Below are positions 26,101 to 36,616 of a stretch of DNA of 64,000 nucleotides, in pieces. The stretch lies in contig SXJP01000014.1 of NCBI GenBank assembly GCA_005779395.1, forward strand, positions 1 to 64,000, written 5' to 3'. A program made the translations under genes and the position numbers. The notes under the pieces were generated by a model that saw only the letters and a list, made by a program, of their open reading frames with translations, made no database searches and was not told the origin of the DNA. The stretch's first letter is position 1. Every line of letters begins with the position of its first letter. This DNA comes from Actinomycetota bacterium (lineage in GTDB: Bacteria; Actinomycetota; Acidimicrobiia; IMCC26256; PALSA-610).

Positions 26101-27192
26101 TCAGCGCAAGAATCCGGGCACGTCAAACTCGTCGTCGATACCGAGATCTAACGCATCGTCATCCAGAATCGACTCACCGTCTCTGAGCCCAAGTCCGCTA
26201 CCAGCCGAACGTTGCTTGGTGGTGCGTCCCGTGCCTTCGCCTTCGAATCGATCGAATCCGGCAGCGATGACAGTGATGCGCACTTCGTCTCCTAGAGCGT
26301 CGTCTACGACTGCGCCAACGATGATGTTTGCGTCCGGGTGTGCTGCTTCGGTCACGATCTCGGCTGCTTCGTTCAATTCAAATATACCGATGTCTGATGG
26401 GCCCGAAATATTGATGAGCATTCCGCGGGCGCCTTCGATACTTGCCTCTAACAATGGGCTCGAAATAGCCGATCGGGCCGCCGTTGCCGCTCGACCTTCG
26501 CCTGACGCATACCCGACGCCCATCAGAGCGCTTCCGGCATTTGTGAGAACGGTTTTGACGTCGGCGAAGTCGCTGTTGATGAGTCCCGGAGTTGTGATGA
26601 GGTCAGTGATTCCCTGCACGCCTTGCAACAACACTTCATCTGCTCGTTTGAACGCTGCGAGCATCGACGTCTTGTCGTCGGACACCTGCAGTAGGCGCTC
26701 ATTCGGAATGATGATGATGGTGTCGACCTTCTCCTTGAGGCGACCGATTCCGCCTTCGGCCTGCACCGCCCTGCGCCTACCCTCGAAGCTGAACGGACGC
26801 GTGACAATGCCGACTGTGAGTGCGCCAATGGCCTTTGCTATCTCAGCCACCACGGGCGCTGCACCAGTCCCTGTACCGCCGCCTTTGCCAGCTGTGATGA
26901 ACACCATGTCGGCGCCCTTGATCACCTCTTCGATTTCCTGGCGATGCTCCTCGGCAGCCTGCCTGCCGACCTCGGGGTCAGAACCAGCGCCGAGCCCACG
27001 GGTCAACTGTCGTCCGACATCGAGTTTGACGTCAGCATCAGACAACAACAACGACTGTGCGTCTGTGTTAATCGCGATGAACTCAACGCCCTTTAGGCCT
27101 GCGTCGATCATGCGATTGACCGCATTACAGCCACCGCCTCCGACACCGATGACCTTGATAACTGCGAGATAGTTCTGGGGTGCGCCCAACAT
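26101..27192 (-). CDS. ftsZ: Cell division protein FtsZ
   Basis: The 363-residue tubulin homologue begins with [18 protein letters not shown], has the nucleotide signature [17 protein letters not shown] and the T7 loop [11 protein letters not shown], whose Asp completes the GTPase site of the next subunit. The C-terminal tail [10 protein letters not shown] is the conserved peptide that binds SepF or other partners. It polymerises into the Z ring at mid-cell. It has its own promoter candidate in the 164-bp gap after ftsQ and is likely also read through from upstream. Confidence 0.98.
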   Translation of the reverse strand: MLGAPQNYLAVIKVIGVGGGGCNAVNRMIDAGLKGVEFIAINTDAQSLLLSDADVKLDVGRQLTRGLGAGSDPEVGRQAAEEHRQEIEEVIKGADMVFITAGKGGGTGTGAAPVVAEIAKAIGALTVGIVTRPFSFEGRRRAVQAEGGIGRLKEKVDTIIIIPNERLLQVSDDKTSMLAAFKRADEVLLQGVQGITDLITTPGLINSDFADVKTVLTNAGSALMGVGYASGEGRAATAARSAISSPLLEASIEGARGMLINISGPSDIGIFELNEAAEIVTEAAHPDANIIVGAVVDDALGDEVRITVIAAGFDRFEGEGTGRTTKQRSAGSGLGLRDGESILDDDALDLGIDDEFDVPGFLR

Positions 27193-27309
27193 GGCGGTAC
27201 CTCTTTCTTCATTGTTCTGGATATGTGTGCCTGAACGTCTGCCCCAGCGACCGACACCTCAACCTCAACTTGAGATTTAGAGTTATGTCAAGCTGGATAC
27301 TTAGTCGAG

Positions 27310-27338
27310 ACTTTACCTGCTTTGGTGCGGCGTATCAA
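27310..27338 (-). promoter_or_regulatory. Promoter upstream of ftsZ
   Basis: On the minus strand TTGATA (27333-27338), a 17-bp spacer and TAAAGT (27310-27315) form a near-consensus housekeeping promoter. Predicted transcription starts near 27303, giving a leader of about 110 nt that includes the small palindrome CTCAACTTGAG (27268-27278 region). It would let ftsZ be expressed above the level of the upstream mur genes. Confidence 0.6.
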
Positions 27339-27356
27339 TAACTGAACAACTCATCG

Positions 27357-28157
27357 TCACCTAATCGTCGGCGCCGTAGCGACACAGACATCGATGTATT
27401 GGAATGCTGTTTGCTGTTTGAGTAGTGCAACCGCGATGTCGGCTTTAGCCACGAGGTCTGTCGCATCGCACAATAAGATCTCAGAACCTGACCGAAGACG
27501 CAAAGTAAGCCCGTCGGAAACATCGATCGTGTCTACGCGTCGGGCGAGGTTGTGTGGTATCGCAACCATTATTGAGCCAACCTCTGGTGGATATAACAAG
27601 TCGCCTATCTGCGGAACAGAGCGAACGCCGACGACTTCCACGACTCCTGGTGGACTTGTGTCCGCGTGCTCGAGCACCCGCCCGTCTGCGCCTAGCAGCA
27701 CTACCGCTCCGTCGATTGAGCGAACGTACGCTGTCGCCTTGTACTCGCGGATCGTGATCGTGATCGTGTCGGGCCAATTGCGGTCGACTGAGGCTTCGGC
27801 AACCCAGGGGAGCTTTTCAACACGGCGTTCGACGGCACCGAGGTCAACTGACCAGATAGCAATACCCGCTTTGATCGCTGCGGTATTCCGGATACGAGTA
27901 ACGGTTTCCTTATTGCTCCCGAGTACACGAACTTCGTCCACGTCAAAGATTGCTGCGCGAGCAATGACAGAAATTAGGGCTACGAATGCCAGAGCGCCGA
28001 GCGCGGCGATCATCAACAAGTTGCGTCGGTGCAACCTCTCGCTACCAACCTCGGCAAGGCGCGCTTCGAACCTTGGATCGATATCGCCGTAGCTAGAAAC
28101 GATTCGCTCGAACTCGATGTCTTGTTCATCGGCTCGTAGCTCAAGCATGGAGTTCAT
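27357..28157 (-). CDS. ftsQ: Cell division protein FtsQ
   Basis: The 266-residue bitopic protein has a short cytoplasmic part, one transmembrane helix (about 48-68), and then a POTRA domain with FDVDEVRVLGSNKETVTRIRNTAAIKAG followed by the beta domain (WVAEASVDRNWPDTITITIREYKATAYV). FtsQ links FtsL and the septal synthase complex in the divisome. The ATG overlaps the murB stop as ATGA. Confidence 0.93.
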   Translation of the reverse strand: MNSMLELRADEQDIEFERIVSSYGDIDPRFEARLAEVGSERLHRRNLLMIAALGALAFVALISVIARAAIFDVDEVRVLGSNKETVTRIRNTAAIKAGIAIWSVDLGAVERRVEKLPWVAEASVDRNWPDTITITIREYKATAYVRSIDGAVVLLGADGRVLEHADTSPPGVVEVVGVRSVPQIGDLLYPPEVGSIMVAIPHNLARRVDTIDVSDGLTLRLRSGSEILLCDATDLVAKADIAVALLKQQTAFQYIDVCVATAPTIR

Positions 28158-29104
28158 GCTCTCACCCCGCTGTCGTTACTTGTGGGATGCTCGAAACCAA
28201 CCAGCTGCAATTCAACAGGTAGCTCAAGTCCCGTCGACTCGGCAACGGTGTTGCGTACAAGTTGGATCAGCCGAAAAATATCGTCAGCTGTGGCACCATC
28301 TTCTGCCTGTATGAAATTCGCGTGTTTTGCACTCACGGTCGCGCCACCGATCCGCGTGCCCTTTAACCCACAGGTGTCGATGAGTCGCCCGGCAGAGTCG
28401 CCATCGGGATTCGTGAACACCGACCCACAGTTCTGCCCGCCCGGCTGGTGCTGTCGCCGCCAGCGGACGATCTCATCGATCTCTTGACTTGCAGCTTCTG
28501 CGCTACCGGCAACGGCGGCAAACACTGCCCCGATGACAATCTCGCGACCCGACAGCGCGCTATGACGGTAACCGAATCCGAGTCGGTCGCGATGGAACTC
28601 GGTGACGTGTTGCGACCCGAGCTGAAGCAGGGTCGCAGACAAGAGCACATCACGAGTTTCGGCGCCATGACCTCCGGCATTCATGCGGACAGCTCCTCCG
28701 ACCGACCCTGGAATGCCAGCAAAAAACTCAAGTCCGCGTAGACCAGCAGTAGCGCTCCGGCGAGCGAGAACAGGCAATGCGACGGATCCGCCAGCGCTCA
28801 CAGTTTGCGCGTCTCGGTCACAAACCACATCGTCGAAGCCAACGCCGAGTTTGATTACGACTCCGTCGTAACCAGCGTCAGAGATCAACAGGTTCGACCC
28901 CCGACCGATAACGAGCACCTCGACATCTGTTGTCGAGAGTTCTGAACTCACGCCGAGCAACTGATCGAGCGAACTGACCTCGGCGAGTAGAGAAATCGGG
29001 CCGCCGACACGGTAGGTAGTCAAAGCCGAAGATGGAGCGAACCGCGTGACAGAGCAAACAGACCCAAGACGCTCCCCTAGCTCTCGAAGTAACTGTTCAA
29101 TCAC
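28154..29104 (-). CDS. murB: UDP-N-acetylmuramate dehydrogenase (UDP-N-acetylenolpyruvoylglucosamine reductase)
   Basis: The protein has the FAD-binding motif VLVIGRGSNLLISDAGYDGVVI, the substrate region GLRGLEFFAGIPGSVGGAVRMNAGGHG, and the catalytic Ser and Glu segments (PGGQNCGSVFTNP; NFIQAEDGATADD). It reduces the enolpyruvyl ether to make UDP-MurNAc. I start at GTG 29104, which overlaps the murC stop as GTGA, the pattern of this operon; an ATG at 29116 is the longer choice. Confidence 0.95.
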   Translation of the reverse strand: MIEQLLRELGERLGSVCSVTRFAPSSALTTYRVGGPISLLAEVSSLDQLLGVSSELSTTDVEVLVIGRGSNLLISDAGYDGVVIKLGVGFDDVVCDRDAQTVSAGGSVALPVLARRSATAGLRGLEFFAGIPGSVGGAVRMNAGGHGAETRDVLLSATLLQLGSQHVTEFHRDRLGFGYRHSALSGREIVIGAVFAAVAGSAEAASQEIDEIVRWRRQHQPGGQNCGSVFTNPDGDSAGRLIDTCGLKGTRIGGATVSAKHANFIQAEDGATADDIFRLIQLVRNTVAESTGLELPVELQLVGFEHPTSNDSGVRA

Positions 29105-30492
29105 CGCGACTGCCAATCATCATGAATGCGCGTAATTGAACCGCATCCGAGAGTCACGATGCAGTCGCCTGGTCGCCCAAGTGACCACGGAATATCGCGA
29201 AGTTGTTGCCAATCGGGATACGACAACACTTTGGCATTCGGGTCGCTCCCACGAATTGCTTGTACAACAAGTTCGCTCGAAACACCCGCTATTGGTGGTT
29301 CGAATGCAGGGTCGAGCGCAGCGACTACCACAATGTCAGCGTCGCCAAAAACGTTGCCGAAATCCTGCCAATGCCGACTCACACGCGAATAACGGTGTGG
29401 CTGCACCACGGCTATCACCCTCGTCCAGCTTCCCTCCTTCGCTCGAGCAAGCGTCGTGCGAATTTCGGTCGATGTATGGGCATAGTCATCGAAGCAGTCG
29501 ACACCGTTATGGGAACCCCGAAACTCGAACCTGCGTTTCACCCCGCAGAACGCCTCGATGCCGCGCACAGCCGCATCGAGTGGAACGCCCATCTCAAGGG
29601 ACATGGCCAGAGCACCGAGAGCGTTCTGCGCCATGTCCCGACCACGAAGTTTTAGCGAAACCGTCACAGGATCGCTGCCTGAGACCACGACATCGATCTG
29701 CGAACCGCGTGGCGTCGGCCTGTAATCAATCGCGCGAACCATCGCTGATTCGCCGTAGCCGTATGTGGTCGTGTGCGGGCGCGACGCTGCGAGTGTTGCG
29801 ACGTTCGGGTCGTCGATGCACAAAAGGCATGCGCGCGTGGCCCCGTCGGCAAAGGCCGCGAACCCAGCAAGTAGGGACTCGAAATCATCGCCCCAACGGT
29901 CTAAGTGATCTGGCTCGATATTGGTGATCAGAGCGATGTCGCGCCGATAGTCGAGAAACGAGTGATCACTTTCGTCTCCCTCGACTACGAGCCATTCGCC
30001 TTCACTGTCGAAACGGGCGTTCGTGCCAAAGTCATTGATCACACCACCGACAAAAAAACTTGGATGCAAACCCGCTGTGTGCAGAATGTGGGTGAGCATG
30101 GCAGTTGTGCTCGTCTTGCCGTGTGTACCCGATACGACAGCAACATTCGGTTTCGATTCGACAATTAGTTGCATTGTCTCGCCACGTGACAACACAGGAA
30201 TTCCGAGTTGGGTCGCATGAACGAGCTCGATGTGCTCGGGCCCGACGGCGCTCGTCACGGAGATGAAGGCTTGTCCTTCAACGACGTGATCGACGCTATG
30301 CCCAAGGCTTACCTCGACCCCTTCATCTGCTAGCGCAACGAGCATCGGCGAGTCAGTTACATCACAACCGGTGACTTCGTGACCAAGTTGCGTGAAATAT
30401 CGAGCGATGGCACTCATCGCATATCCACCCACAGCGACTACATGGATCCGACGGCGGGCTGAGAGGTCGACGGGTTGCGTGCGCTCTGTCAT
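29101..30492 (-). CDS. murC: UDP-N-acetylmuramate-L-alanine ligase
   Basis: The 463-residue Mur ligase has the N-terminal UDP-binding loop VVAVGGYAMSAIARY, the ATP loop SGTHGKTSTTAML, the central EGDESDHSFL motif and the C-terminal domain with DDYAHTSTEIRTTL and VQPHRYSR. It adds L-Ala to UDP-MurNAc in the cytosol. MurC usually has GIGGAGMS in the first loop; here it is AVGGYAMS, a bulky Tyr in place of Ala-Gly. The rest is normal. It overlaps murG and murB. Confidence 0.95.
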   Translation of the reverse strand: MTERTQPVDLSARRRIHVVAVGGYAMSAIARYFTQLGHEVTGCDVTDSPMLVALADEGVEVSLGHSVDHVVEGQAFISVTSAVGPEHIELVHATQLGIPVLSRGETMQLIVESKPNVAVVSGTHGKTSTTAMLTHILHTAGLHPSFFVGGVINDFGTNARFDSEGEWLVVEGDESDHSFLDYRRDIALITNIEPDHLDRWGDDFESLLAGFAAFADGATRACLLCIDDPNVATLAASRPHTTTYGYGESAMVRAIDYRPTPRGSQIDVVVSGSDPVTVSLKLRGRDMAQNALGALAMSLEMGVPLDAAVRGIEAFCGVKRRFEFRGSHNGVDCFDDYAHTSTEIRTTLARAKEGSWTRVIAVVQPHRYSRVSRHWQDFGNVFGDADIVVVAALDPAFEPPIAGVSSELVVQAIRGSDPNAKVLSYPDWQQLRDIPWSLGRPGDCIVTLGCGSITRIHDDWQSR

Positions 30493-31598
30493 GGCAGTCG
30501 GTGCGCCTTGATGACCGACGCCAAATCAGCAGCGGCATTAGGGCGACTCATCTTGTGCATCGATACACCCATCGCGATTAGAAGCTCGCGAGAATCCAGA
30601 ATTGTATTGATCTGCCGTTCAAGATTCTCTGTGGTGCACTCCGATTCCGATAGGTGAATAGCTCCCCCTGCTGCCGCACAGGCGCGCGCATTTGCAGTCT
30701 GATGGTCCTCTGTCGCAAGGGGCCACGGAACGATGATCGCAGGCATGCCGGAAGCTGCGAGTTCCCACACGCTCCCGCCACCTCTAGTGACCATGAGGGT
30801 TGCCCTGGTGTAGAGCGCTGCCATGTCGTGCTCGAAGCCTGTCATGTGAAACGCAAGCGCGTCGCCGTCACGGCGTAGCGCATCGAATCGCGATTGGCAT
30901 GCAGCGAACTTCCCTGGTCCGGTTACGAGAACTAGTTCGATGTCCGTGCGATGTCGCCACTTGTCATATAAGCCGAGCGCACCGGAGTTAAGTGCTTCGG
31001 AGCCAAGAGAAGCACCGACGAAAGCGACGAGCGGCGGCTCGCTAGGGACGCGTACAACGTTGGCTATCTCTTTGCGTACCGGATTTCCCGTGACGATCGC
31101 ATTGCGGAGGTTCGTTCCTTCAACTGAGACGGCGCATCTCGCGCCGAACCGAGCGGCCATCTGGTTCGCGAGTCCGGCGTGAGCATTTTGCTCGTGCACT
31201 AGTACAGGTATTCCTAACGCCCGCGCCGACAGAATCATCGGAACGCTCACGTAGGAACCAAAACCTACGACGACACTTGGCGAGGTTTTGCGCAACCAAA
31301 TCCAGCTTTCGATGAGTGACCTAACAATCGCTAACACTGCCGCGAGGTTTTGAATGATTGCGCGCGGCGCCAAATCGCGGTGTATTCCTGCCTCGATCGG
31401 CAAGATCTTCGGTTCGTATCCTGCGCGCCTCACGGCGTCGAGCGAACTCGGGCGTGAATCCGTGACGAATACGATTCCCGTTTCAGCATCGCAGTCCAGT
31501 AGCGCAGTAGCGACGGCGATAGCCGGAAAAATATGCCCTCCAGTACCGCCAGCTACCAGGCAAACGTCAAGCGTCGAGCGTGAACTGGTTCTATTCAC
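30489..31598 (-). CDS. murG: UDP-GlcNAc:lipid I N-acetylglucosaminyltransferase
   Basis: The 369-residue GT-B protein has the N-terminal AGGTGGHIFPAIAVA loop, GFGSYVSVPMILSARALGIPVLVHEQNAHAGLAN and the donor-site segment TRGGGSVWELAASGMPAIIVPWP. It converts lipid I to lipid II on the inner membrane face. The GTG start overlaps the ftsW stop (GTGA), coupling the two. Confidence 0.96.
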   Translation of the reverse strand: MNRTSSRSTLDVCLVAGGTGGHIFPAIAVATALLDCDAETGIVFVTDSRPSSLDAVRRAGYEPKILPIEAGIHRDLAPRAIIQNLAAVLAIVRSLIESWIWLRKTSPSVVVGFGSYVSVPMILSARALGIPVLVHEQNAHAGLANQMAARFGARCAVSVEGTNLRNAIVTGNPVRKEIANVVRVPSEPPLVAFVGASLGSEALNSGALGLYDKWRHRTDIELVLVTGPGKFAACQSRFDALRRDGDALAFHMTGFEHDMAALYTRATLMVTRGGGSVWELAASGMPAIIVPWPLATEDHQTANARACAAAGGAIHLSESECTTENLERQINTILDSRELLIAMGVSMHKMSRPNAAADLASVIKAHRLP

Positions 31599-32854
31599 GT
31601 CAGGGCCGGGCGAGATTTCTTCAACGCGCCACGAGTCGCCGGGTGCATGGCAGATGGTCGAATCTTTTCGGGTTCACAGTGCCGAGCCAGATTGACGAGA
31701 ATGCCTCCAGCGATCATGAACGACACCAAGGACGAACCTCCGACCGAAATGAAAGGAAGCGGGGTACCTGTAACAGGCATGATGCCGGTAGCCATAGCTG
31801 TGTTGATTACCGCTTGAAAACAAATCCACGAGGTGGCGCCGCCAGCCAACAGCATGGCGAAGCGATCATGCTTCGCCATGCGGCTAGCGACTCGAAATCC
31901 TGATATAGCGAGGGCCACAAACATCGCTAACACGACAAGAGCGCCGAGCAATCCGAACTCCTCACCAATTGCGCTGAAAATGAAATCCGTGTGAACGGCT
32001 GGTAGTCCTCCCGACCACTTAGATCGGCCCTCTCCTGGACCTACGCCAGTTATCCCACCGTTCGCAATATGGATTAGAGACTGGCGCGTCTGGTATCCGG
32101 CGCCTTGGGGATCGTCGGTCGGATGCAAGAAGACGAGTAGTCGCGAAAGTCGCCACGGAAACATCAGGACGAATCCGAAAACCATCAAGACTGCAGAGCC
32201 GCCGAGTACGAGCAAATGTCTGGTTCGCACACCACCTACCCACATGACTGCGCCCGCGATCAACGCGATTTCGACTGTCGTATCGAGATCGGGTTCCATC
32301 ATGATGAACCCAGCCATCACGGCAACCATCGCCATGATCGGTATAAATGCCGCCTTGAGGTCGTCGAGTCGCCGGGCCCGGCGGTCGAGCAATGCGCTCG
32401 CGTATAACAGAATCGCTAGTTTTGCGACTTCGCTCGGCTGGAACGCGAATGGACCGAAACGAAGCCACCTACGTGCGCCATCGGTAGCCATGCCGATGCC
32501 AGGTATAAGCACGAGCAACAGGGTGATGAGACTGAACGCCAAGATGTATGGCGTCAGAATCCGCCAATTCCTGTATGGCATTCGCGAGGCTAGAAAAAAG
32601 GCGACTAGGCCAATTGCAGCCCACATCAGCTGGCGACCGAAGTCGCTCCACGGCGAACCTCCGGCTTCGAGGCCTAACACCGACGAAGTCGAAAGAACCA
32701 TCAGCAGGCCGAAGACGACAAGAAACGCAACAATTCCAGTCATCGTGTACGAAAGGGCGTTGTGCTTTGGCCGACCAGTCCTACGAACGGCACGGACGAC
32801 GCTCAATGCGCCACCCGCAGCGCGTGCGCCCAAACCTGTAACTCGGGTTCTCAT
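31595..32854 (-). CDS. ftsW: Septal peptidoglycan polymerase FtsW (SEDS family)
   Basis: The protein (419 residues from ATG 32854) is a ten-helix SEDS protein. Landmarks are LMVLSTSSVLGLE near the first helix, WLRFGPFAFQPSEVAKLAILLY in the middle, and TDFIFSAIGEEFGLLGA with TGTPLPFISVGGSSLVSFMIAGGIL at the end. It polymerises lipid II at the septum with FtsI. The frame is open to 32950, but ATG 32854 shares one base with the murD stop (TGATG), so it is preferred. The short N-terminal basic stretch is cytoplasmic. Confidence 0.95.
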   Translation of the reverse strand: MRTRVTGLGARAAGGALSVVRAVRRTGRPKHNALSYTMTGIVAFLVVFGLLMVLSTSSVLGLEAGGSPWSDFGRQLMWAAIGLVAFFLASRMPYRNWRILTPYILAFSLITLLLVLIPGIGMATDGARRWLRFGPFAFQPSEVAKLAILLYASALLDRRARRLDDLKAAFIPIMAMVAVMAGFIMMEPDLDTTVEIALIAGAVMWVGGVRTRHLLVLGGSAVLMVFGFVLMFPWRLSRLLVFLHPTDDPQGAGYQTRQSLIHIANGGITGVGPGEGRSKWSGGLPAVHTDFIFSAIGEEFGLLGALVVLAMFVALAISGFRVASRMAKHDRFAMLLAGGATSWICFQAVINTAMATGIMPVTGTPLPFISVGGSSLVSFMIAGGILVNLARHCEPEKIRPSAMHPATRGALKKSRPALT

Positions 32855-34191
32855 CAGTTGACCTTCGTTTCGACGACTCGCGCGTTCACGGCTTCTACGA
32901 AATCCCGCCCGCGTTCTTCGTAGTTCGCGTAGGCATCGAAACTCGCGCATGCTGGGGAGAACAAAACGACGTCGCCGCCTTCGGCGAGACTCTTCGCCGC
33001 CTCCACGACAGCAATCATCGATCCAGCGACATGTACCGGGCGCTTGCCCGCAAACGCGGCGACGACTTCAGCCGACGCAGCGCCGAAAGCAATGACACTA
33101 CGAATTCGCGTGCAGTCTTTGCTCAGGACCCCAAGATCTAGCCCCTTGTTCTGGCCGCCCGCACATAGAACCACCGAATTAAACGAGCCAATTGCAGAGA
33201 CAGTTGCGTGTGGGTTCGTTGCCTTCGAGTCGTCGTACCAGCCAACGCCATCGATGGTCGCTACATGCTCAAGTCTGTGCGCGAGGGTCGTGTATCTCCG
33301 CAATACCGCGCGTACAGCCTCGATCTGCGCACCAGCTGCAAGCGCGGCTTCGGCGGCGGCGAGCGAATTCGCGAGGTCGTGCGGTAATGCCCGTGGCAAT
33401 TCGGCGACGGATATGAGTTCGGTCCCATCAGCCAAATACAACGCTGCTGGAATTACGCCGTGGACGGCCTCGACTTCGAACTCGACGGTTCTCGGTACTG
33501 CCCCTCGAACAATCCGCGTAACTGCTTGGTCTGCACCGTTTACGACGAGCGAGTCTGCCGTGCTCATCGAAGCGAATATTTTTGCTTTCGCTGCCGCGTA
33601 ATGGGCGTAGTCGCCATGCCAATCGAAGTGATCGTCTGCAATGTTCAAGATGACAGCGACGCTCGGATGCCACGCGGCCGCTGTGAACTCGAGTTGGAAT
33701 GAACTCACTTCGGCCACGACTACATCTGCATTCGTGCGCGCAAGGGTAATAAGCGGAGTCCCGATGTTTCCGGCACACTCGACCCGGAGTCCAGACGAAG
33801 CCAACATCAACGTCACGAGTTCTGTGACGGTCGTTTTGCCATTGGTGCCGGTAATTGCAACTATCGGAGCAGCGATACGTTCTGCGGCGATATCGATTTC
33901 ACTACGAACCGCGACTGCCGCGTCGGTCGCTGCGCGAAGAAGTGGATGCCCGGGGCGTACTCCAGGACTTGGGACAACTAAGTCGATCGACTGCTCCCGC
34001 AGTACTTGCGCCCAATTGAGTTCACCAGTCAGGACGGAACCTCCGTGAGAGCGGACTGTGCCAGCGCGCTCATCGAAATCCGAAGCGTCAGGACTTTCTT
34101 CGACAACGATGACCTGGTGGCCCTCGCCACACAAGACTTCGGCTAATGCTTCACCGGTCTTCTTCAGCCCTAAAACCAAGACGTTGCTCAT
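32854..34191 (-). CDS. murD: UDP-N-acetylmuramoyl-L-alanine-D-glutamate ligase
   Basis: From ATG 34191 the protein starts [20 protein letters not shown], the Rossmann loop expected at a MurD N-terminus, and this ATG overlaps the mraY stop as ATGA. The frame is open to 34299 without homology. The ATP loop is [18 protein letters not shown]; the central [20 protein letters not shown] and C-terminal [16 protein letters not shown] are typical. It adds D-Glu to UDP-MurNAc-L-Ala. Confidence 0.95.
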   Translation of the reverse strand: MSNVLVLGLKKTGEALAEVLCGEGHQVIVVEESPDASDFDERAGTVRSHGGSVLTGELNWAQVLREQSIDLVVPSPGVRPGHPLLRAATDAAVAVRSEIDIAAERIAAPIVAITGTNGKTTVTELVTLMLASSGLRVECAGNIGTPLITLARTNADVVVAEVSSFQLEFTAAAWHPSVAVILNIADDHFDWHGDYAHYAAAKAKIFASMSTADSLVVNGADQAVTRIVRGAVPRTVEFEVEAVHGVIPAALYLADGTELISVAELPRALPHDLANSLAAAEAALAAGAQIEAVRAVLRRYTTLAHRLEHVATIDGVGWYDDSKATNPHATVSAIGSFNSVVLCAGGQNKGLDLGVLSKDCTRIRSVIAFGAASAEVVAAFAGKRPVHVAGSMIAVVEAAKSLAEGGDVVLFSPACASFDAYANYEERGRDFVEAVNARVVETKVN

Positions 34192-35231
34192 TCCGCTACC
34201 CCAAGCCGAATGAAGTCGCCGTAAAACAGTCCTAGCGCAGCGGCAGTTAGAGCTGCTGAAATCAACCAGAATCGGATCGTTACTGTTGTTTCGGGCCAAC
34301 CCTTAAGTTCGAAGTGATGATGAATTGGGGACATGCGAAATATCCGTCTACCGAATCCGCGGAAGCTGATGATCTGCAAAACCACCGACATCGTTTCCAT
34401 CAAGTACAGGCCACCGAGTATCGGCAAAAGCAGTTGAGTTCGTGTCAGCAATGCGAGGCCGGCAACTCCTCCGCCTAATGCCATCGAACCGGTGTCGCCC
34501 ATGAAGATCCGTGCCGGTGGCGCATTCCACCAAAGAAACCCCGCACACGCTCCAACCAATGCCGCAGCAACCATCGCGAGATCGAGTGCGTGCGCAGTTG
34601 GTACTTGGTAAATATCGAAGTGCCGGAATTGCCAAAACGCGATGATTGCGTATACCGCAAAGGTGAAGGCGCTCGCGCCAGCGGCAAGACCGTCTAGACC
34701 ATCCGTGAGGTTCAGAGAGTTCATCGACGCAAGGATCACTAGAACAGCAAACACAGACCATCCCCATGGCCCCAGATCGAACGTTAAATCACGCGTGAAC
34801 GAGAGATGCGTTGAGATCGGCAAGACATGCACACCCGCGATCGCGAAGGCAATCCCGATAACAAACTGACACGCCAACTTGCCACGTTTACGCAGACCAA
34901 GGTTGCGCTTGTGTTTGATACCGAGCCAGTCATCGGCCCAACCAACTAGCCCGCACGAAAGAACTAGCGCCATGAGCACAAGACCGGATTCTGAAAATGC
35001 GACAGCACCGGACCTGATGTGTGGCACCAAGTACCCAAATATCACGCCGAGAATGACAGCGATTCCGCCCATCGTGGGTGTACCGACTTTAGACACATGC
35101 GGGTGAGCCACTGGGCCGTCGTCGCGGATCTGCTGGCCATACTCGTTGCGCTGCAACCAGCGAATTAATAGCGGCGTAGCAGTGACAGACATTACGAACG
35201 AAGCGAGGACTGCTAGAAGAATCGAGATCAT
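34188..35231 (-). CDS. mraY: Phospho-N-acetylmuramoyl-pentapeptide transferase
   Basis: The 347-residue polytopic protein has the MraY signatures [30 protein letters not shown] (catalytic Asp pair) and [14 protein letters not shown], ending with [15 protein letters not shown]. It transfers phospho-MurNAc-pentapeptide to undecaprenyl phosphate to make lipid I. It overlaps murF (ATGA) and murD (ATGA). Confidence 0.97.
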   Translation of the reverse strand: MISILLAVLASFVMSVTATPLLIRWLQRNEYGQQIRDDGPVAHPHVSKVGTPTMGGIAVILGVIFGYLVPHIRSGAVAFSESGLVLMALVLSCGLVGWADDWLGIKHKRNLGLRKRGKLACQFVIGIAFAIAGVHVLPISTHLSFTRDLTFDLGPWGWSVFAVLVILASMNSLNLTDGLDGLAAGASAFTFAVYAIIAFWQFRHFDIYQVPTAHALDLAMVAAALVGACAGFLWWNAPPARIFMGDTGSMALGGGVAGLALLTRTQLLLPILGGLYLMETMSVVLQIISFRGFGRRIFRMSPIHHHFELKGWPETTVTIRFWLISAALTAAALGLFYGDFIRLGVAE

Positions 35232-36616
35232 CGCGTGCCGCCATTGAGATCGATCAACGCTTGCGCGACGACCTCGAGGCCAATTACGCGACTTGCTTTG
35301 ACGAGAACTACATCGTGGTCGTCGAGACCGTCGAGCGACCCGAGTGCAGCCTGCGCGTCCACGACGCGCACGACCTCTACGTCGCGGGCCATCGCCGCAC
35401 TCGCTAGCGCATCCATATCCGGACCGCTTCCCACCGCGATGATCTTCGCTACGCCGCAGTCTGCCGCCATTGCTCCGATTACAGCATGATCGTCCACGCT
35501 GCTCGCGCCGATCTCGCGCATTGCACCGAGTACGGCTACACGCCGTCTCGCACCGCCAACGCCAGCGAGACCTTGCAATGCAGCGCGCATCGAATGAGGA
35601 TTCGCGTTATATGAGTCGTTGAGCACAGTGATGCCCTTGACGGTACGCGCCAAATCCATGCGCCACGACGATCCTCGCGCCGCCGCGAGACCTTCTGCCA
35701 CGGCGCTGGGTTCTGCTCCAAGAAATAGCGCGACCGTCGCGGCGAGAGCAGCATTCGTGATCTGATGCGCGCCACGTATCCCGAGTTCTGTCTCGAAGTT
35801 GCCCCAGTCCGTAGACAACGCGATCCTCGCCTTTAGGTCGCTACCCAGCGCGAGCAACTTGACCTGAATGTCAGCGTTCGTGGTGGTGCCAGCGGTCAAC
35901 ACGTGCGCCGTGGTTCTGCGCCTCAGCCGCGCAGTAGATGGATCGTCATAGCATAGAATGGCGAGTCCCTCGACGCCTAGGGCATCAAGGAGTTCACCCT
36001 TCACCCGAGCGATCCCTTCGCTCCCTCCTAGATGCTCGCCGTGGGCACTACCAATGTTAGTTATGACACCGATATTTGGCTTCGCAATCTCACAGAGCTT
36101 CGCGATGTTGCCAGCAAAGCGCGCTCCCATCTCGCACACAACTACTTCGACGTCGGCTGGCGCCGAAAGCAAGGTCATCGGAAGACCTATCTCATTGTTG
36201 AATGAGTCGATGTTCGCGTGGCTCGACAGCGCTTGGCTTAGCGCGCTCGCTAGAAAGTCCTTTGTCGATGTCTTGCCAGTCGAACCGGTGATCCCGACGA
36301 CGCGAGCCGCCCGAAGCCGGTCCATTCGCACCCATCGCGCCAGATCGAGCAACGCGACGAGCGTGTCCTGTACGACGACTGCGTTGTCACATGCGAGTGC
36401 CCCCTGATCGTCGTGCGAAACGACCGCAGCGGCAGCGCCGCGCGTAATGGCGTCACGTATGAACTTGTGCCCGTCGCGCTCGCCGATAATCGCCACGAAA
36501 CATTCTCCGACCTGCACAGCACGCGAGTCGTTCGAGAAGCCGGAGACAACACACTCTGAGTCGCCGCGAACACTGCCATGTGTCGCCACCGCAATTTCGC
36601 CGAGGGTTAGTTCCAT
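35228..36616 (-). CDS. murF: UDP-MurNAc-tripeptide:D-Ala-D-Ala ligase
   Basis: The 462-residue Mur ligase has [16 protein letters not shown], the adenine segment [26 protein letters not shown] and the C-terminal [15 protein letters not shown] with the MurF-specific NPxSM. It adds D-Ala-D-Ala to the tripeptide precursor. It overlaps the end of murE by 10 bases. No ddl gene is in the cluster. Confidence 0.96.
   Translation of the reverse strand: MELTLGEIAVATHGSVRGDSECVVSGFSNDSRAVQVGECFVAIIGERDGHKFIRDAITRGAAAAVVSHDDQGALACDNAVVVQDTLVALLDLARWVRMDRLRAARVVGITGSTGKTSTKDFLASALSQALSSHANIDSFNNEIGLPMTLLSAPADVEVVVCEMGARFAGNIAKLCEIAKPNIGVITNIGSAHGEHLGGSEGIARVKGELLDALGVEGLAILCYDDPSTARLRRRTTAHVLTAGTTTNADIQVKLLALGSDLKARIALSTDWGNFETELGIRGAHQITNAALAATVALFLGAEPSAVAEGLAAARGSSWRMDLARTVKGITVLNDSYNANPHSMRAALQGLAGVGGARRRVAVLGAMREIGASSVDDHAVIGAMAADCGVAKIIAVGSGPDMDALASAAMARDVEVVRVVDAQAALGSLDGLDDHDVVLVKASRVIGLEVVAQALIDLNGGTR

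Noticed and set aside
25976..27172. Long plus-strand open frame of about 398 codons opposite ftsZ
   Set aside because: It is antisense to a clear ftsZ, has Ser/Ala/Pro-rich composition typical of the shadow frame of a high-GC gene, and no ribosome site or known motif.
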